Shown piece after piece: positions 44,276-52,725 of a DNA stretch of 64,000 bases. This DNA comes from JAGPCK01 sp041675505. GTDB lineage: Bacteria; Bacteroidota; Bacteroidia; UKL13-3. A program made the translations under genes and the position numbers. The DNA lies in contig JBAYTR010000016.1 of assembly GCA_041675505.1 (NCBI GenBank), positions 23,866 through 87,865 on the forward strand. Reading direction: 5' to 3'. Numbering within the stretch: the stretch's first letter is position 1; the number at the start of each line of letters is the position of its first letter. The notes beneath the pieces were generated by a model, which was not told where the DNA came from, did no database searches, and saw only the letters and a list, made by a program, of their open reading frames with translations.

Positions 44276-44710
44276 ATGGAACGTAAAATAACCAAAAAAT
44301 ATACTAACGGAGAAGTAACCGTAGTATGGCAACCACATGTTTGTATTCACTCCACTATTTGCTTTAAAGGTTTGCCTGAAGTTTTCAACCCGAATAAACG
44401 GCCCTGGATAACGCCTGAGCAGAGCACAACAAAAGCCATAGTAGATCAGGTGAGTAAATGTCCCTCCGGAGCATTGTCGTTTTACATGAACGATGAAACA
44501 CAGGACAAAGACGTAAAAGTTGATGCTGAAACCATTGTTGAGCCGGTTGAAAACGGACCTTTATTGGTATATGGCAACGTCACTATCAAAAAACAAAACG
44601 GGGCAGCCCAAACTTCCAATAAAGTAACCGCCTTTTGCCGTTGCGGTGCCTCAGGAAACAAACCTTTTTGTGACGGCACACATAAAAATATTGATTTCCG
44701 CGCATCATGA
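44276..44710 (+). CDS. Fer4_19-CDGSH iron-sulfur fusion protein
   Basis: 144 residues with two iron-sulfur units. N-terminal: a divergent 4Fe-4S mono-cluster domain (PF06902 type): VCIHSTICFKGLPEVFNPNK...PW...VSKCPSGALSF, three Cys visible. C-terminal: a CDGSH domain, FCRCGASGNKPFCDGTHKNI, with the 3-Cys/1-His 2Fe-2S set. Each domain is known alone and fused in bacteria. CDGSH clusters are redox- and NADPH-sensitive and can move between proteins, so a sensor or electron-carrier role alongside the reductase is plausible. Overlaps the next gene by ATGA. Confidence 0.92.
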   Translation: MERKITKKYTNGEVTVVWQPHVCIHSTICFKGLPEVFNPNKRPWITPEQSTTKAIVDQVSKCPSGALSFYMNDETQDKDVKVDAETIVEPVENGPLLVYGNVTIKKQNGAAQTSNKVTAFCRCGASGNKPFCDGTHKNIDFRAS

Positions 44711-45267
44711 AAATTGCCGTAATACTTGGAACCACCCGCATAGGGAGACAATCGGAGAAAGCAGCTGATGCTTTAGTTAAACAACTCGCTGCTCAACCTG
44801 ATACAGAAGTAACTTTACTGGACATTGCGAAATACCCTTTTCCTGTATTTGAAGAACGACTGAGCATGAAGACCGATTTACCTGTTGAGCTTACACACTT
44901 CAGCGAAAAACTTGCTGCGGCCGATGCCATGGTGTGGCTCACTCCAGAATACAATGGAGGTTATCCCGGTGCATTTAAAAACGCCTTCGATCATTTCAGA
45001 GCTGAATACACCAAAAAGCCGGTGGGCATTTGTTGTGTATCTGACGGAAAATTTGCAGGTATACAAGCATCACTTCAATTACAAACTTTGGCAGTACATG
45101 TAGGTGCGTACGTTTGCCCCACCAAGTGGCTGGTAGGCAATGTGACCAAGGTTTTTGATGCAGAAAACAAGATCACTGATGAGCTAACTGCAAAAGGATT
45201 AGACCGATTTGTTCAGGAATACCTGTGGCTTGCACGAGCCATTGTTGAGCACAAAAAGAAGCACTGA
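44707..45267 (+). CDS. NADPH-dependent FMN reductase / quinone reductase
   Basis: 186 residues, flavodoxin-like. FMN phosphate loop LGTTRIGRQSEKAADALV, then MVWLTPEYNGGYPGAFKNAFDHF (the PEYNG motif at the isoalloxazine ring) and VCCVSDGKFAGIQASLQL-type closing (here PVGICCVSDGKF). Family members reduce quinones, azo dyes or chromate by two electrons with NAD(P)H. The start lies in the stop of the Fer4_19-CDGSH gene (4-bp overlap), and the stop overlaps the dioxygenase start, so all three are translationally coupled. Confidence 0.93.
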   Translation: MKIAVILGTTRIGRQSEKAADALVKQLAAQPDTEVTLLDIAKYPFPVFEERLSMKTDLPVELTHFSEKLAAADAMVWLTPEYNGGYPGAFKNAFDHFRAEYTKKPVGICCVSDGKFAGIQASLQLQTLAVHVGAYVCPTKWLVGNVTKVFDAENKITDELTAKGLDRFVQEYLWLARAIVEHKKKH

Positions 45268-46142
45268 TGAAAAGGGATGAGTTTATAAAAACCGCCTTGA
45301 CGGGCATAATAGGAACAGCCATGATGGATTTAAACAGTTTTGCATCTGCCATTGATGACGGCAAAAAAGCACAGCGTATGCCCGCCTTATTTATCGGGCA
45401 TGGTTCGCCCATGAATGCACTGGCACAAAATGCATTTACGCAATCGCTTACTAAAACAGGCAACGAGTTACCTTTACCAAAAGCCATACTGGTGGTTTCA
45501 GCGCACTGGCAAACCAACGGTACTTTTGTGGCAGACACCGCAAAGCCTAAAACCATTCATGACTTTGGCGGTTTTCCCAGAGCCTTGTTTGAAGTGCAAT
45601 ACCCTGCTCCCGGAGCACCCGAATTTGCCAGACAAACCAAGGAGTTAATTAAAAGTGTTGAAGTGAAGTTTGACCACGACATGGGTTTTGACCACGGTGC
45701 ATGGACCGTTCTTAAACATATGTATCCCCAAGCCAACATACCTGTTTACCAATTGAGTTTAGATTATACCCAACCCGCCCAATACCATTACAACTTAGCC
45801 ATGCAACTGAATGCTTTACGTGATAAAGGCGTTCTTATAGTGGGTAGCGGCAACATAGTTCATAATCTGGGCATGCTCAACTGGAACGACCCTCAAGCTA
45901 AGTTTGACTGGAGCGTGGAATTTGACACCACAGTAAAAAATAAGCTGGCCGCAAAAGACCACCAATCATTAATACACTATGAAAAGTTGGGACAGGCGGC
46001 ACGTTTATCCATTCCCACTAATGAACATTATTTGCCCATGCTTTACATAGCTGCTCTTCAGCAAAAAAGTGAAAACATCAGTTACCTGTATGAAGGCATT
46101 GAAATGGGTTCCATCAGCATGCGTTGCTTCAAGGTAGCTTAG
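45267..46142 (+). CDS. DODA-type extradiol ring-cleavage dioxygenase (YgiD-like), leader-bearing
   Basis: 291 residues. Class III extradiol dioxygenase opening catechol rings such as 4,5-DOPA. FIGHGSPMNAL, ILVVSAHWQTNG, FDHDMGFDHGAWTVLKHMYPQ and VGSGNIVHNLGML carry the His ligands of the metal site. About 30 residues precede the family start (ALFIGHG), with MKRDEFIKTALTGIIGTAMM, a leader much like that of the pirin at 40820. Export or membrane anchoring is possible. Shares one base of its ATG with the previous stop (TGATG). Last gene of the stress operon. Confidence 0.92.
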   Translation: MKRDEFIKTALTGIIGTAMMDLNSFASAIDDGKKAQRMPALFIGHGSPMNALAQNAFTQSLTKTGNELPLPKAILVVSAHWQTNGTFVADTAKPKTIHDFGGFPRALFEVQYPAPGAPEFARQTKELIKSVEVKFDHDMGFDHGAWTVLKHMYPQANIPVYQLSLDYTQPAQYHYNLAMQLNALRDKGVLIVGSGNIVHNLGMLNWNDPQAKFDWSVEFDTTVKNKLAAKDHQSLIHYEKLGQAARLSIPTNEHYLPMLYIAALQQKSENISYLYEGIEMGSISMRCFKVA

Positions 46143-46159
46143 CATGTTTCGGTACAATA

Positions 46160-46190
46160 TTTGGTAAGTTCAGGCGGATAAGTATCTTTG
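46160..46190 (+). promoter_or_regulatory. Promoter of the dab carbon-uptake unit
   Basis: TTTG (46160-46163), 19-bp spacer, TATCTTTG (46183-46190): a near-ideal Bacteroidota promoter, placing the transcript start near 46197 and separating this unit from the stress operon. Confidence 0.75.
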
Positions 46191-46218
46191 CCGCGTGATA
46201 AAAGCCTTTAAAAACAGT

Positions 46219-46545
46219 ATGTATTTACTTATCAGCATTGCGCTGGTCAGGCTTTTTATTCTCACGCCTTTTGCTTCAGGCAGTTTTTCTTTGCATGAGC
46301 AACTCTCCTACAACAAAAAAGTAGCTAAAGAATATGCCTTTTCTTTTGCCGACTTAACTGAAGTTGAAAAAGAAGAAGACGAAAACGGAAGAAAAAAAGG
46401 ATATACTCTAACTGAATTCTTTCCTTCTTTTTACCTCTCCTTAAAAAACAGCAACTCTCCTGCTCTGGAAAGATGCTCCCAAACAACACCTTTATTTCAC
46501 TCTTGCATAAACAGACTCAGCATGCTGGGTTGTTGGCGCATTTAA
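46219..46545 (+). CDS. Small protein of unknown function ahead of dabA
   Basis: 108 residues from the ATG at 46219. A GTG further up (46195) lies before the predicted transcript start. One hydrophobic N-terminal segment (LLISIALVRLFILTPFASG) resembles a signal or anchor. The rest is charged then Ser/Cys-rich (LERCSQTTPLFHSCINRL) and ends MLGCWRI. No family recognised. It is the first ORF of the transcript that goes on to dabA 127 bp later; that gap holds an imperfect TTGCACTG...CAGTTGCAG repeat but no clear signal. It may be a leader protein or a real subunit. Confidence 0.5.
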   Translation: MYLLISIALVRLFILTPFASGSFSLHEQLSYNKKVAKEYAFSFADLTEVEKEEDENGRKKGYTLTEFFPSFYLSLKNSNSPALERCSQTTPLFHSCINRLSMLGCWRI

Positions 46546-46672
46546 ATAAATACCTCAGGGCATTTTCTTGTGCCACTGTTTCCCACCAGTAGATTGCACT
46601 GAAGCAGTTGCAGTGTATTTCTTAACTCTTCCATCAATTGCACCATTTCAACATTAATTGCATTGAAGAACT

Positions 46673-49174
46673 ATGCACAATACACCCACCGACTTTGCTG
46701 AGCATGATGTTCTGCACAAGTTAAAACACTTTTTGCCTGCACAGGCACCACTCAAAGATTTTATACACCACAATACACTTCATGCCTTTCAAAACATGGA
46801 GTTCGACACCGCTCTTTCTACTGCCCGCCAACTATTCGGATACAATACATTACTCACCATTGAAGAATACCGCAACCTTTACAGAGAAAAGAAAATAAAT
46901 CAAAAAGTACTGTTGCGGATAATTTCAGAACAACATCCCAACGAAAGTTCTGATGAAATACTTAATCGCTTACTTCATGAACATTTTGATTCTTCCCTTG
47001 TACCACGTGTAGGTGAATTGCGCCAACTCTGGAAGTTAAAATACCACACTGATCTGGATAATCTTGTTCACCCTTTGCTGTTCCGTATTTTGTGCAGTTA
47101 CCTTGATCAAGGTATATCCATGTGGAATTTCCCTGTACCTCACAAGGGCTTAATTGCCTCCCTGCGTGAAATAGAAAAGGAGAGTGCAAGTAGCCTGTTT
47201 AAAAGTAAAAGAGCCAAATATCTTTTACTTCATACGCACTGTAAACTCAATTCATTACTTAAAATTTTGGTAGGCGATGAAAAATTGTATGAGCGGTATC
47301 TGTTCGATCAGCAATTTGCTCATGCGGGATGGTCAGGGCTTGTAGCTACTATTGAAGAACATCCTGAGACGTTGCTCGATACCAAACACATTACGCTTCA
47401 TGATTTAATCATACTGGAGTTGTTGATGGAAATTGACGCATTAGATTTTAAGCACAAAGAAAAATGGCTGCCGTTAAGTTCTGTTCAGCAAGAAATTGAA
47501 ATGCTCCCGCTTTTTAGTGCCGTAACCCCCACTCCGCATTTTAATGCTTTGTTGTTGTGGCAAAAAGCATACGAATGGAGCTATTACGATGATGTGCTGC
47601 AAGGTATTCGGTTATCAGGAAAAGAATCTGAAAAGTCAGAAGGCGGTTTTCAGGCCATGTTTTGCATTGATGATAGGGAATGTTCCATTCGCAGACATAT
47701 AGAAGCACAAAACCCCTCCGCTGTAACTTATGGAACACCCGGCTTTTTTAATGTGGCGTTTTTTTACCAACCTGAGCATGGTAAATTTCATACCAAATTA
47801 TGCCCTGCTCCCGTAACTCCAAAACACCTGATTAAAGAAACAGGAAGCAAGCATAAGCATGAAAAGGATTACCACTTGACCAAACAATCTCACCACTTAA
47901 TAACCGGTTGGATTATCTCTCAAACATTAGGCTTTTGGTCGGCATTGCGCTTGTTCTTCAATATTTTCAAACCCTCCATGAGCCCGGTAACCGCCACCTC
48001 GCTAAGGCACATGGATCAGTTTTCAAACCTCACCATTGAAAACAAAAGTCTGACTGACCGCGAGGAAAATCTTCAGGTTGGTTTTACAACAGAAGAAATG
48101 GCCACCCAGATAGAGGGTTTACTAAAAAGTATCGGACTCATAACCGACTTCGCTCCGTTGGTATATGTAATTGGACATGGCTCCAGTAGCGTAAACAATC
48201 CGCATTATGCGGCATATGACTGCGGAGCCTGTTCCGGCAGACCCGGCTCAGTAAATGCACGCGTGGCAGCATTTATGGCCAACCATAAAAAGGTGAGAGA
48301 ACTGCTAAAAGCACAAGGGATTATTATTCCTGCCTCTACCAGCTTTGTTGCCGCATTGCATGATACAACACGCGATGAGATTGTATTTTATGATGAAGAA
48401 ACACTAAGCGAAGAACAAAAAAAATTACACTTCAGTAACAAAATTACTTTTGAGAAAGCCTTGAATGAAAATGCGAAGGAGCGTTCAAGAAGATTCGAAG
48501 TAATTGATACAAGAAAAAGTGCGGAACAGATTCATGAGAAAATCAAAACACGCTCAGTGTCTTTATTTGAACCCCGGCCTGAGTTGAACCATGCTACCAA
48601 TGCCTTGTGTATAGTAGGTCGCAGGTCTCTTACTCGACACCTGTTTCTGGACCGAAGAGCGTTTATGAATTCGTACGATTACCGCATTGACCCTGACGGT
48701 AAATATTTGCTCCATATTCTCCAAGCGGCAGCACCGGTATGTGGTGGTATTAATCTGGAATACTTTTTTTCCAGCGTAGATAATCAGAAGTTGGGTGCAG
48801 GCTCCAAGCTACCGCACAACGTAATGGGGTTGATAGGTGTAGCCAACGGTATTGATGGCGATTTACGACCAGGCCTTCCCTCGCAAATGATAGAGGTACA
48901 CAATCCGATTCGATTGCTGATGATTGTTGAGCAATTTCCGGAAGTATTGTTAAAAGTCATCCAACAATCAGCCGAAACTTATGAGTGGTTTATTCATGAA
49001 TGGGTAACGTTGATTGCTGTGAATCCAGAGACCAGCCAACAATACAGATTCAGTAAGGGTAGTTTTGAAAAATATACCACATCCGGAAACAGCATTCCTG
49101 AGGTGAGTGATTTTCATTCGCTCATTGAGTCAACAGATGAAGATATTCCTGTTCATTTATTTCAACACGGCTAA
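46673..49174 (+). CDS. dabA: DabA-type inorganic carbon transporter catalytic subunit (DUF2309)
   Basis: 833 residues. DabA is a carbonic-anhydrase-like zinc protein that, with a membrane partner, drives energy-coupled CO2 hydration and so accumulates bicarbonate. The four key residues known from the Halothiobacillus protein are here with nearly the same spacing: Cys331 and Asp333 in FCIDDRECS, His502 in VIGHGSSS, Cys517 in YDCGACSG. An Arg next to the Cys-x-Asp pair (R335) is also kept. GSVNARVAAFMAN and HNVMGLIGVANGIDGDLRPGLPSQM are further conserved blocks. dabB starts 2 bp after the stop. In a probable heterotroph it would supply bicarbonate for carboxylases. Confidence 0.92.
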   Translation: MHNTPTDFAEHDVLHKLKHFLPAQAPLKDFIHHNTLHAFQNMEFDTALSTARQLFGYNTLLTIEEYRNLYREKKINQKVLLRIISEQHPNESSDEILNRLLHEHFDSSLVPRVGELRQLWKLKYHTDLDNLVHPLLFRILCSYLDQGISMWNFPVPHKGLIASLREIEKESASSLFKSKRAKYLLLHTHCKLNSLLKILVGDEKLYERYLFDQQFAHAGWSGLVATIEEHPETLLDTKHITLHDLIILELLMEIDALDFKHKEKWLPLSSVQQEIEMLPLFSAVTPTPHFNALLLWQKAYEWSYYDDVLQGIRLSGKESEKSEGGFQAMFCIDDRECSIRRHIEAQNPSAVTYGTPGFFNVAFFYQPEHGKFHTKLCPAPVTPKHLIKETGSKHKHEKDYHLTKQSHHLITGWIISQTLGFWSALRLFFNIFKPSMSPVTATSLRHMDQFSNLTIENKSLTDREENLQVGFTTEEMATQIEGLLKSIGLITDFAPLVYVIGHGSSSVNNPHYAAYDCGACSGRPGSVNARVAAFMANHKKVRELLKAQGIIIPASTSFVAALHDTTRDEIVFYDEETLSEEQKKLHFSNKITFEKALNENAKERSRRFEVIDTRKSAEQIHEKIKTRSVSLFEPRPELNHATNALCIVGRRSLTRHLFLDRRAFMNSYDYRIDPDGKYLLHILQAAAPVCGGINLEYFFSSVDNQKLGAGSKLPHNVMGLIGVANGIDGDLRPGLPSQMIEVHNPIRLLMIVEQFPEVLLKVIQQSAETYEWFIHEWVTLIAVNPETSQQYRFSKGSFEKYTTSGNSIPEVSDFHSLIESTDEDIPVHLFQHG

Positions 49175-49176
49175 TC

Positions 49177-51045
49177 ATGGAGAATATACTTCACTTTTTC
49201 ATCTTCATACCTATTATAGGGTTTGTGTTGAGCCTTACCATAAACGAAAAAAAGGAGTTCACTATTTCTTCTGCGGTATTTACTACCGTTGGACTTAATT
49301 TTTTACTTCTGGTCTCCTTTAGTGTTTACTGGTTATTGAACGGACACCCCATGCTCAACCTGAGCGAACTGGTTATTTATGAGTCACCGGGATACTTATT
49401 TACTCTGGATTTTTTCTTTGATAAAATCAGTTTGGTGTATTTACTGGTTGGTGGCCTGCTAACACTTATGGTAACTGTATACAGCCGTTTTTATATGCAC
49501 CGCGAAACAGGCTATAAAAGGTTCTTTAACACCATTCTTTTCTTTTACACAGGCTACAACATCACTGTACTCTCCGGAAATTTCGAGACTCTGTTTATGG
49601 GTTGGGAGATTTTAGGAATATCCTCTTTCCTGTTAATTGCATTTTACCGTCACAGGTATTTGCCGATTAAAAATGCCATGAAGGTGTTCAGCATTTACCG
49701 CATTGGCGATATAGGAATACTCTTGGCTATGTGGATGAGCCATCATCTGTGGCATGAAAATATCACTTTCATCAAACTCCATAATTATGAATTGGTACAT
49801 GAGCATTTACAAAGCCATAGTCTGGTTGGTGTTTTTATTTCTTTGATGTTGCTAATAGCCGCTGCTGCCAAATCTGCACAGCTGCCGTTTTCTTCGTGGT
49901 TACCCAGAGCTATGGAAGGACCCACACCCTCCAGTGCTATCTTTTATGGTTCCTTATCGGTACATATCGGAGTGTTTTTATTGTTGCGCACGTATAACTT
50001 CTGGGAGCATCAATATTCTGTGAGAGTCATCATCGGTATACTGGGTTTGACTACAGCCATTGTAACTACTTTAATTGCGCGTGTACAATCATCTGTAAAA
50101 AGCCAGATTGCCTACGCATCGGCCGCTCAAATTGGGATTATCTTTATTGAAGTAGCATCGGGATTCGAAACACTGGCCTTGATTCACTTTGCAGGAAATG
50201 CTTTTTTACGTACGTATCAGTTGCTGGTTTCCCCGTCACTGGTCAGTTACCTTATCCGTGAGCAGTTTTATCACTTCACTCCTCCCGATCATACTCCGGA
50301 CAAAAAATGGTTCAAGCGCTTTTCTTATACCTTGTACATGCTCAGCATAAAAGAGTTTAATCTCGACTGGCTCATGTATAAATACGTGTGGGGTGCACTT
50401 AAAACAGTAGGAAATAGGGTAAGCTACATGAAAACAAAACAAGCCATTGTTATTTACAGTGCTGTTTTGGTAACCGGACTTTACATACTCTACCACCAGC
50501 AGTACATTCCTTACTTTCTCAAAAACTACATGTCGATTGTATTGGCCGCCTTAGGACTCATATTGGTACTTCGATCTTTTGTGGAGCGTAAAAATGCACG
50601 CATGACCTTGCTGATGATTGTGCTTAATCACTGCTTTACAGTATTGGCCATTTCGTACAATGAACGCTTTGACTACAGTCACTCGTTGGTGTATCTGAGT
50701 GGTGTGTTACTGTCAGGTACTATCGGTTACCTGTGCTTGCAATACATCAGAGAAAAAGAACGCAACATATCACTACATCGGTTTTATGGTTATGCGGTAA
50801 AGTACAAAAAAGTGGCCTTCGTATTTTTTCTGGCCTGTCTGGGTTTGTCCGGATTTCCCATTACTCCCACCTTTATTGGTGAGGATTTAATTTTCAGTCA
50901 TATCCATGAAAATCAATTTGCGCTGGCTGCTATTGTTGCCGTGAGCCTGATTGTAGATGGTATATCACTGATACGCATTTATGCCCGGGTGTTTCTTGGT
51001 CCTTACATCCATAACACCAAAGACATTCCTTATCGTTCTTCTTAA
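49177..51045 (+). CDS. dabB: DabB-type proton-conducting membrane subunit (NuoL/MrpA-like)
   Basis: 622 residues with about 14-16 membrane segments. Homologous to complex I antiporter-like subunits: FETLFMGWEILGISSFLLIAFYR (conserved Glu), then AAAKSAQLPFSSWLPRAMEGPTPSSAIFYGS (the Lys/proline-kinked helix) with SSVKSQIAYASAAQIGIIF following. It has no complex I partners here, and adjacency to dabA assigns it to the Dab pump, where proton flow powers CO2 hydration. The ATG is 2 bp after dabA. SulP begins 17 bp later. Confidence 0.9.
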   Translation: MENILHFFIFIPIIGFVLSLTINEKKEFTISSAVFTTVGLNFLLLVSFSVYWLLNGHPMLNLSELVIYESPGYLFTLDFFFDKISLVYLLVGGLLTLMVTVYSRFYMHRETGYKRFFNTILFFYTGYNITVLSGNFETLFMGWEILGISSFLLIAFYRHRYLPIKNAMKVFSIYRIGDIGILLAMWMSHHLWHENITFIKLHNYELVHEHLQSHSLVGVFISLMLLIAAAAKSAQLPFSSWLPRAMEGPTPSSAIFYGSLSVHIGVFLLLRTYNFWEHQYSVRVIIGILGLTTAIVTTLIARVQSSVKSQIAYASAAQIGIIFIEVASGFETLALIHFAGNAFLRTYQLLVSPSLVSYLIREQFYHFTPPDHTPDKKWFKRFSYTLYMLSIKEFNLDWLMYKYVWGALKTVGNRVSYMKTKQAIVIYSAVLVTGLYILYHQQYIPYFLKNYMSIVLAALGLILVLRSFVERKNARMTLLMIVLNHCFTVLAISYNERFDYSHSLVYLSGVLLSGTIGYLCLQYIREKERNISLHRFYGYAVKYKKVAFVFFLACLGLSGFPITPTFIGEDLIFSHIHENQFALAAIVAVSLIVDGISLIRIYARVFLGPYIHNTKDIPYRSS

Positions 51046-51062
51046 TCTTTAATAAAACAAAC

Positions 51063-52718
51063 ATGATTTCAAAAAAATATATCCCTGCTGACGGAATAGC
51101 AGGGCTTAAAGAAAACTGGAAAGGCGATTTACTTTCCGGATTTATAATCTCCTTAATTGCCTTACCACTTTGTTTGGGCATTGCCATGGCCTCAGGTGTT
51201 CCACCTATGGCGGGCATTATTGCCGGCATAACGGGGGGACTGATTCTCTCCTTAACAAGCGGCTCTTACTTAACCATAAACGGACCTGCTGCAGGTTTAG
51301 CAGTAATTGTGCTTATGAGTATAGACGGCTTTCGCAGCATGGCACCGGCCGGTTTAAGTCCTGAAGAAACGGAAATGCTTGCCTACCAGGCTACACTAGC
51401 TGTGGGTGTAGGCTGCGGAGTATTACAGTTACTTTTCGGATTAGTAAAAGCGGGGGTACTCAGCAACTTCTTCCCTTCTTCTGTGGTGCACGGCATGCTG
51501 GCTGCTATAGGTATTATGATTTTTGCCAAGCAGTTTCATACTGCTGTAGGTGCAAAACCTGAAGGCAAAGAAATGCTCGAAGTAATTGCTGCCATTCCGA
51601 ATAGTGTGATGAAAATGAATCCTGAGGTAGCTGTAATTGCATTAGTAAGTTTGATTATTCTGATTGGCTTACCGCTGGTAAAAAACAAATACGTTAACAT
51701 GATACCTGCTCCGTTACTGGTGGTATTAGTTACCATTCCCCTCGGACATTTCTTCGATTTAGAACATGAACACAAGTACCTTTTTCTTAACGGACATGAG
51801 TACACCCTTGGGCCAAAGTTTCTAGTAACTCTTCCGGAGCATGTACTGGACGGAATTGTATTCCCCAGATTTGATTACCTGTTTACTTCTTTTGGCATTC
51901 AAATGATGATTACCTATGCGTTAGTGGCCAGCCTGGAATCACTATTAACCGCAAAGGCTATTGACAAACTTGATCCTTACAAACGCAAATCAAATTTTAA
52001 CCGCGAGTTATTTGCGAAAGGGTCAGGCAATATTTTATCCTCTGCCTTGGGTGGTTTACCCATTATTGCCGAAGTAGTGCGTAGTTCAGCTAATGTAAAC
52101 AATCAAGCCAAAACCCGTTGGGCAAATTTCTTCCATGGAATTTTTCTTCTAATTTTTGTAGTTTTCCTCAGCCAGGTTATTCACCAAATTCCGCTGGCTG
52201 CCTTGGCGGCTATGCTTATGGTTACGGGGTACCGGTTGGCTTCTCCAAAAGAATTTGTTGCAACTTACCGCACAGGAAAAGAACAGCTGATTATTTTTAT
52301 TTCTACCATTGTGGTCACACTTGCCAGTGATTTACTCATTGGTATTGCAGCCGGAATTTTAGTAAAGCTTATCATTCACACCTATAACGGTGTGCCGTTA
52401 AAAAGTTTATTTAAACCTTTTCTTACCATTACACAGCCTGATGAGCACAGCTACATTATAGACGTAGAACATTCAGCTATTTTCAGTAATTACATTGGAT
52501 TGAAAAAACAATTGGATAATTTGCCACACGGAAAAAATGTAACTGTTGACTTCTCTGAAGTGAAACTGGTAGACCATACAGTGATGGAGCATATGGAAGA
52601 ACTGGCTCATCACTATAAAGAGCATGGGGGCCGATTTGTAATAGTGGGTTTAGATAACCATGAACCGCTTTCAACACATCCGCATGCAACCAGAAAATAT
52701 ATGAAGTTAAATAGCTAA
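51063..52718 (+). CDS. SulP family anion transporter with STAS domain
   Basis: 551 residues. SulP/SLC26 core: WKGDLLSGFIISLIALPLCLGIAMASGVPPMAGIIAG begins the first repeat, and FGLVKAGVLSNFFPSSVVHGMLAAIG and ALVASLESLLTAKAIDKLDP are family blocks. The STAS domain covers about residues 440-545 (VTVDFSEVKLVDHTVMEHMEEL). SulP proteins carry sulfate, bicarbonate or other anions; BicA is a Na-bicarbonate symporter. Being third in the dab run, bicarbonate is the likely substrate, but this rests on context. No carbonic anhydrase domain is fused. Confidence 0.92.
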   Translation: MISKKYIPADGIAGLKENWKGDLLSGFIISLIALPLCLGIAMASGVPPMAGIIAGITGGLILSLTSGSYLTINGPAAGLAVIVLMSIDGFRSMAPAGLSPEETEMLAYQATLAVGVGCGVLQLLFGLVKAGVLSNFFPSSVVHGMLAAIGIMIFAKQFHTAVGAKPEGKEMLEVIAAIPNSVMKMNPEVAVIALVSLIILIGLPLVKNKYVNMIPAPLLVVLVTIPLGHFFDLEHEHKYLFLNGHEYTLGPKFLVTLPEHVLDGIVFPRFDYLFTSFGIQMMITYALVASLESLLTAKAIDKLDPYKRKSNFNRELFAKGSGNILSSALGGLPIIAEVVRSSANVNNQAKTRWANFFHGIFLLIFVVFLSQVIHQIPLAALAAMLMVTGYRLASPKEFVATYRTGKEQLIIFISTIVVTLASDLLIGIAAGILVKLIIHTYNGVPLKSLFKPFLTITQPDEHSYIIDVEHSAIFSNYIGLKKQLDNLPHGKNVTVDFSEVKLVDHTVMEHMEELAHHYKEHGGRFVIVGLDNHEPLSTHPHATRKYMKLNS

Positions 52719-52725
52719 AAACAAT

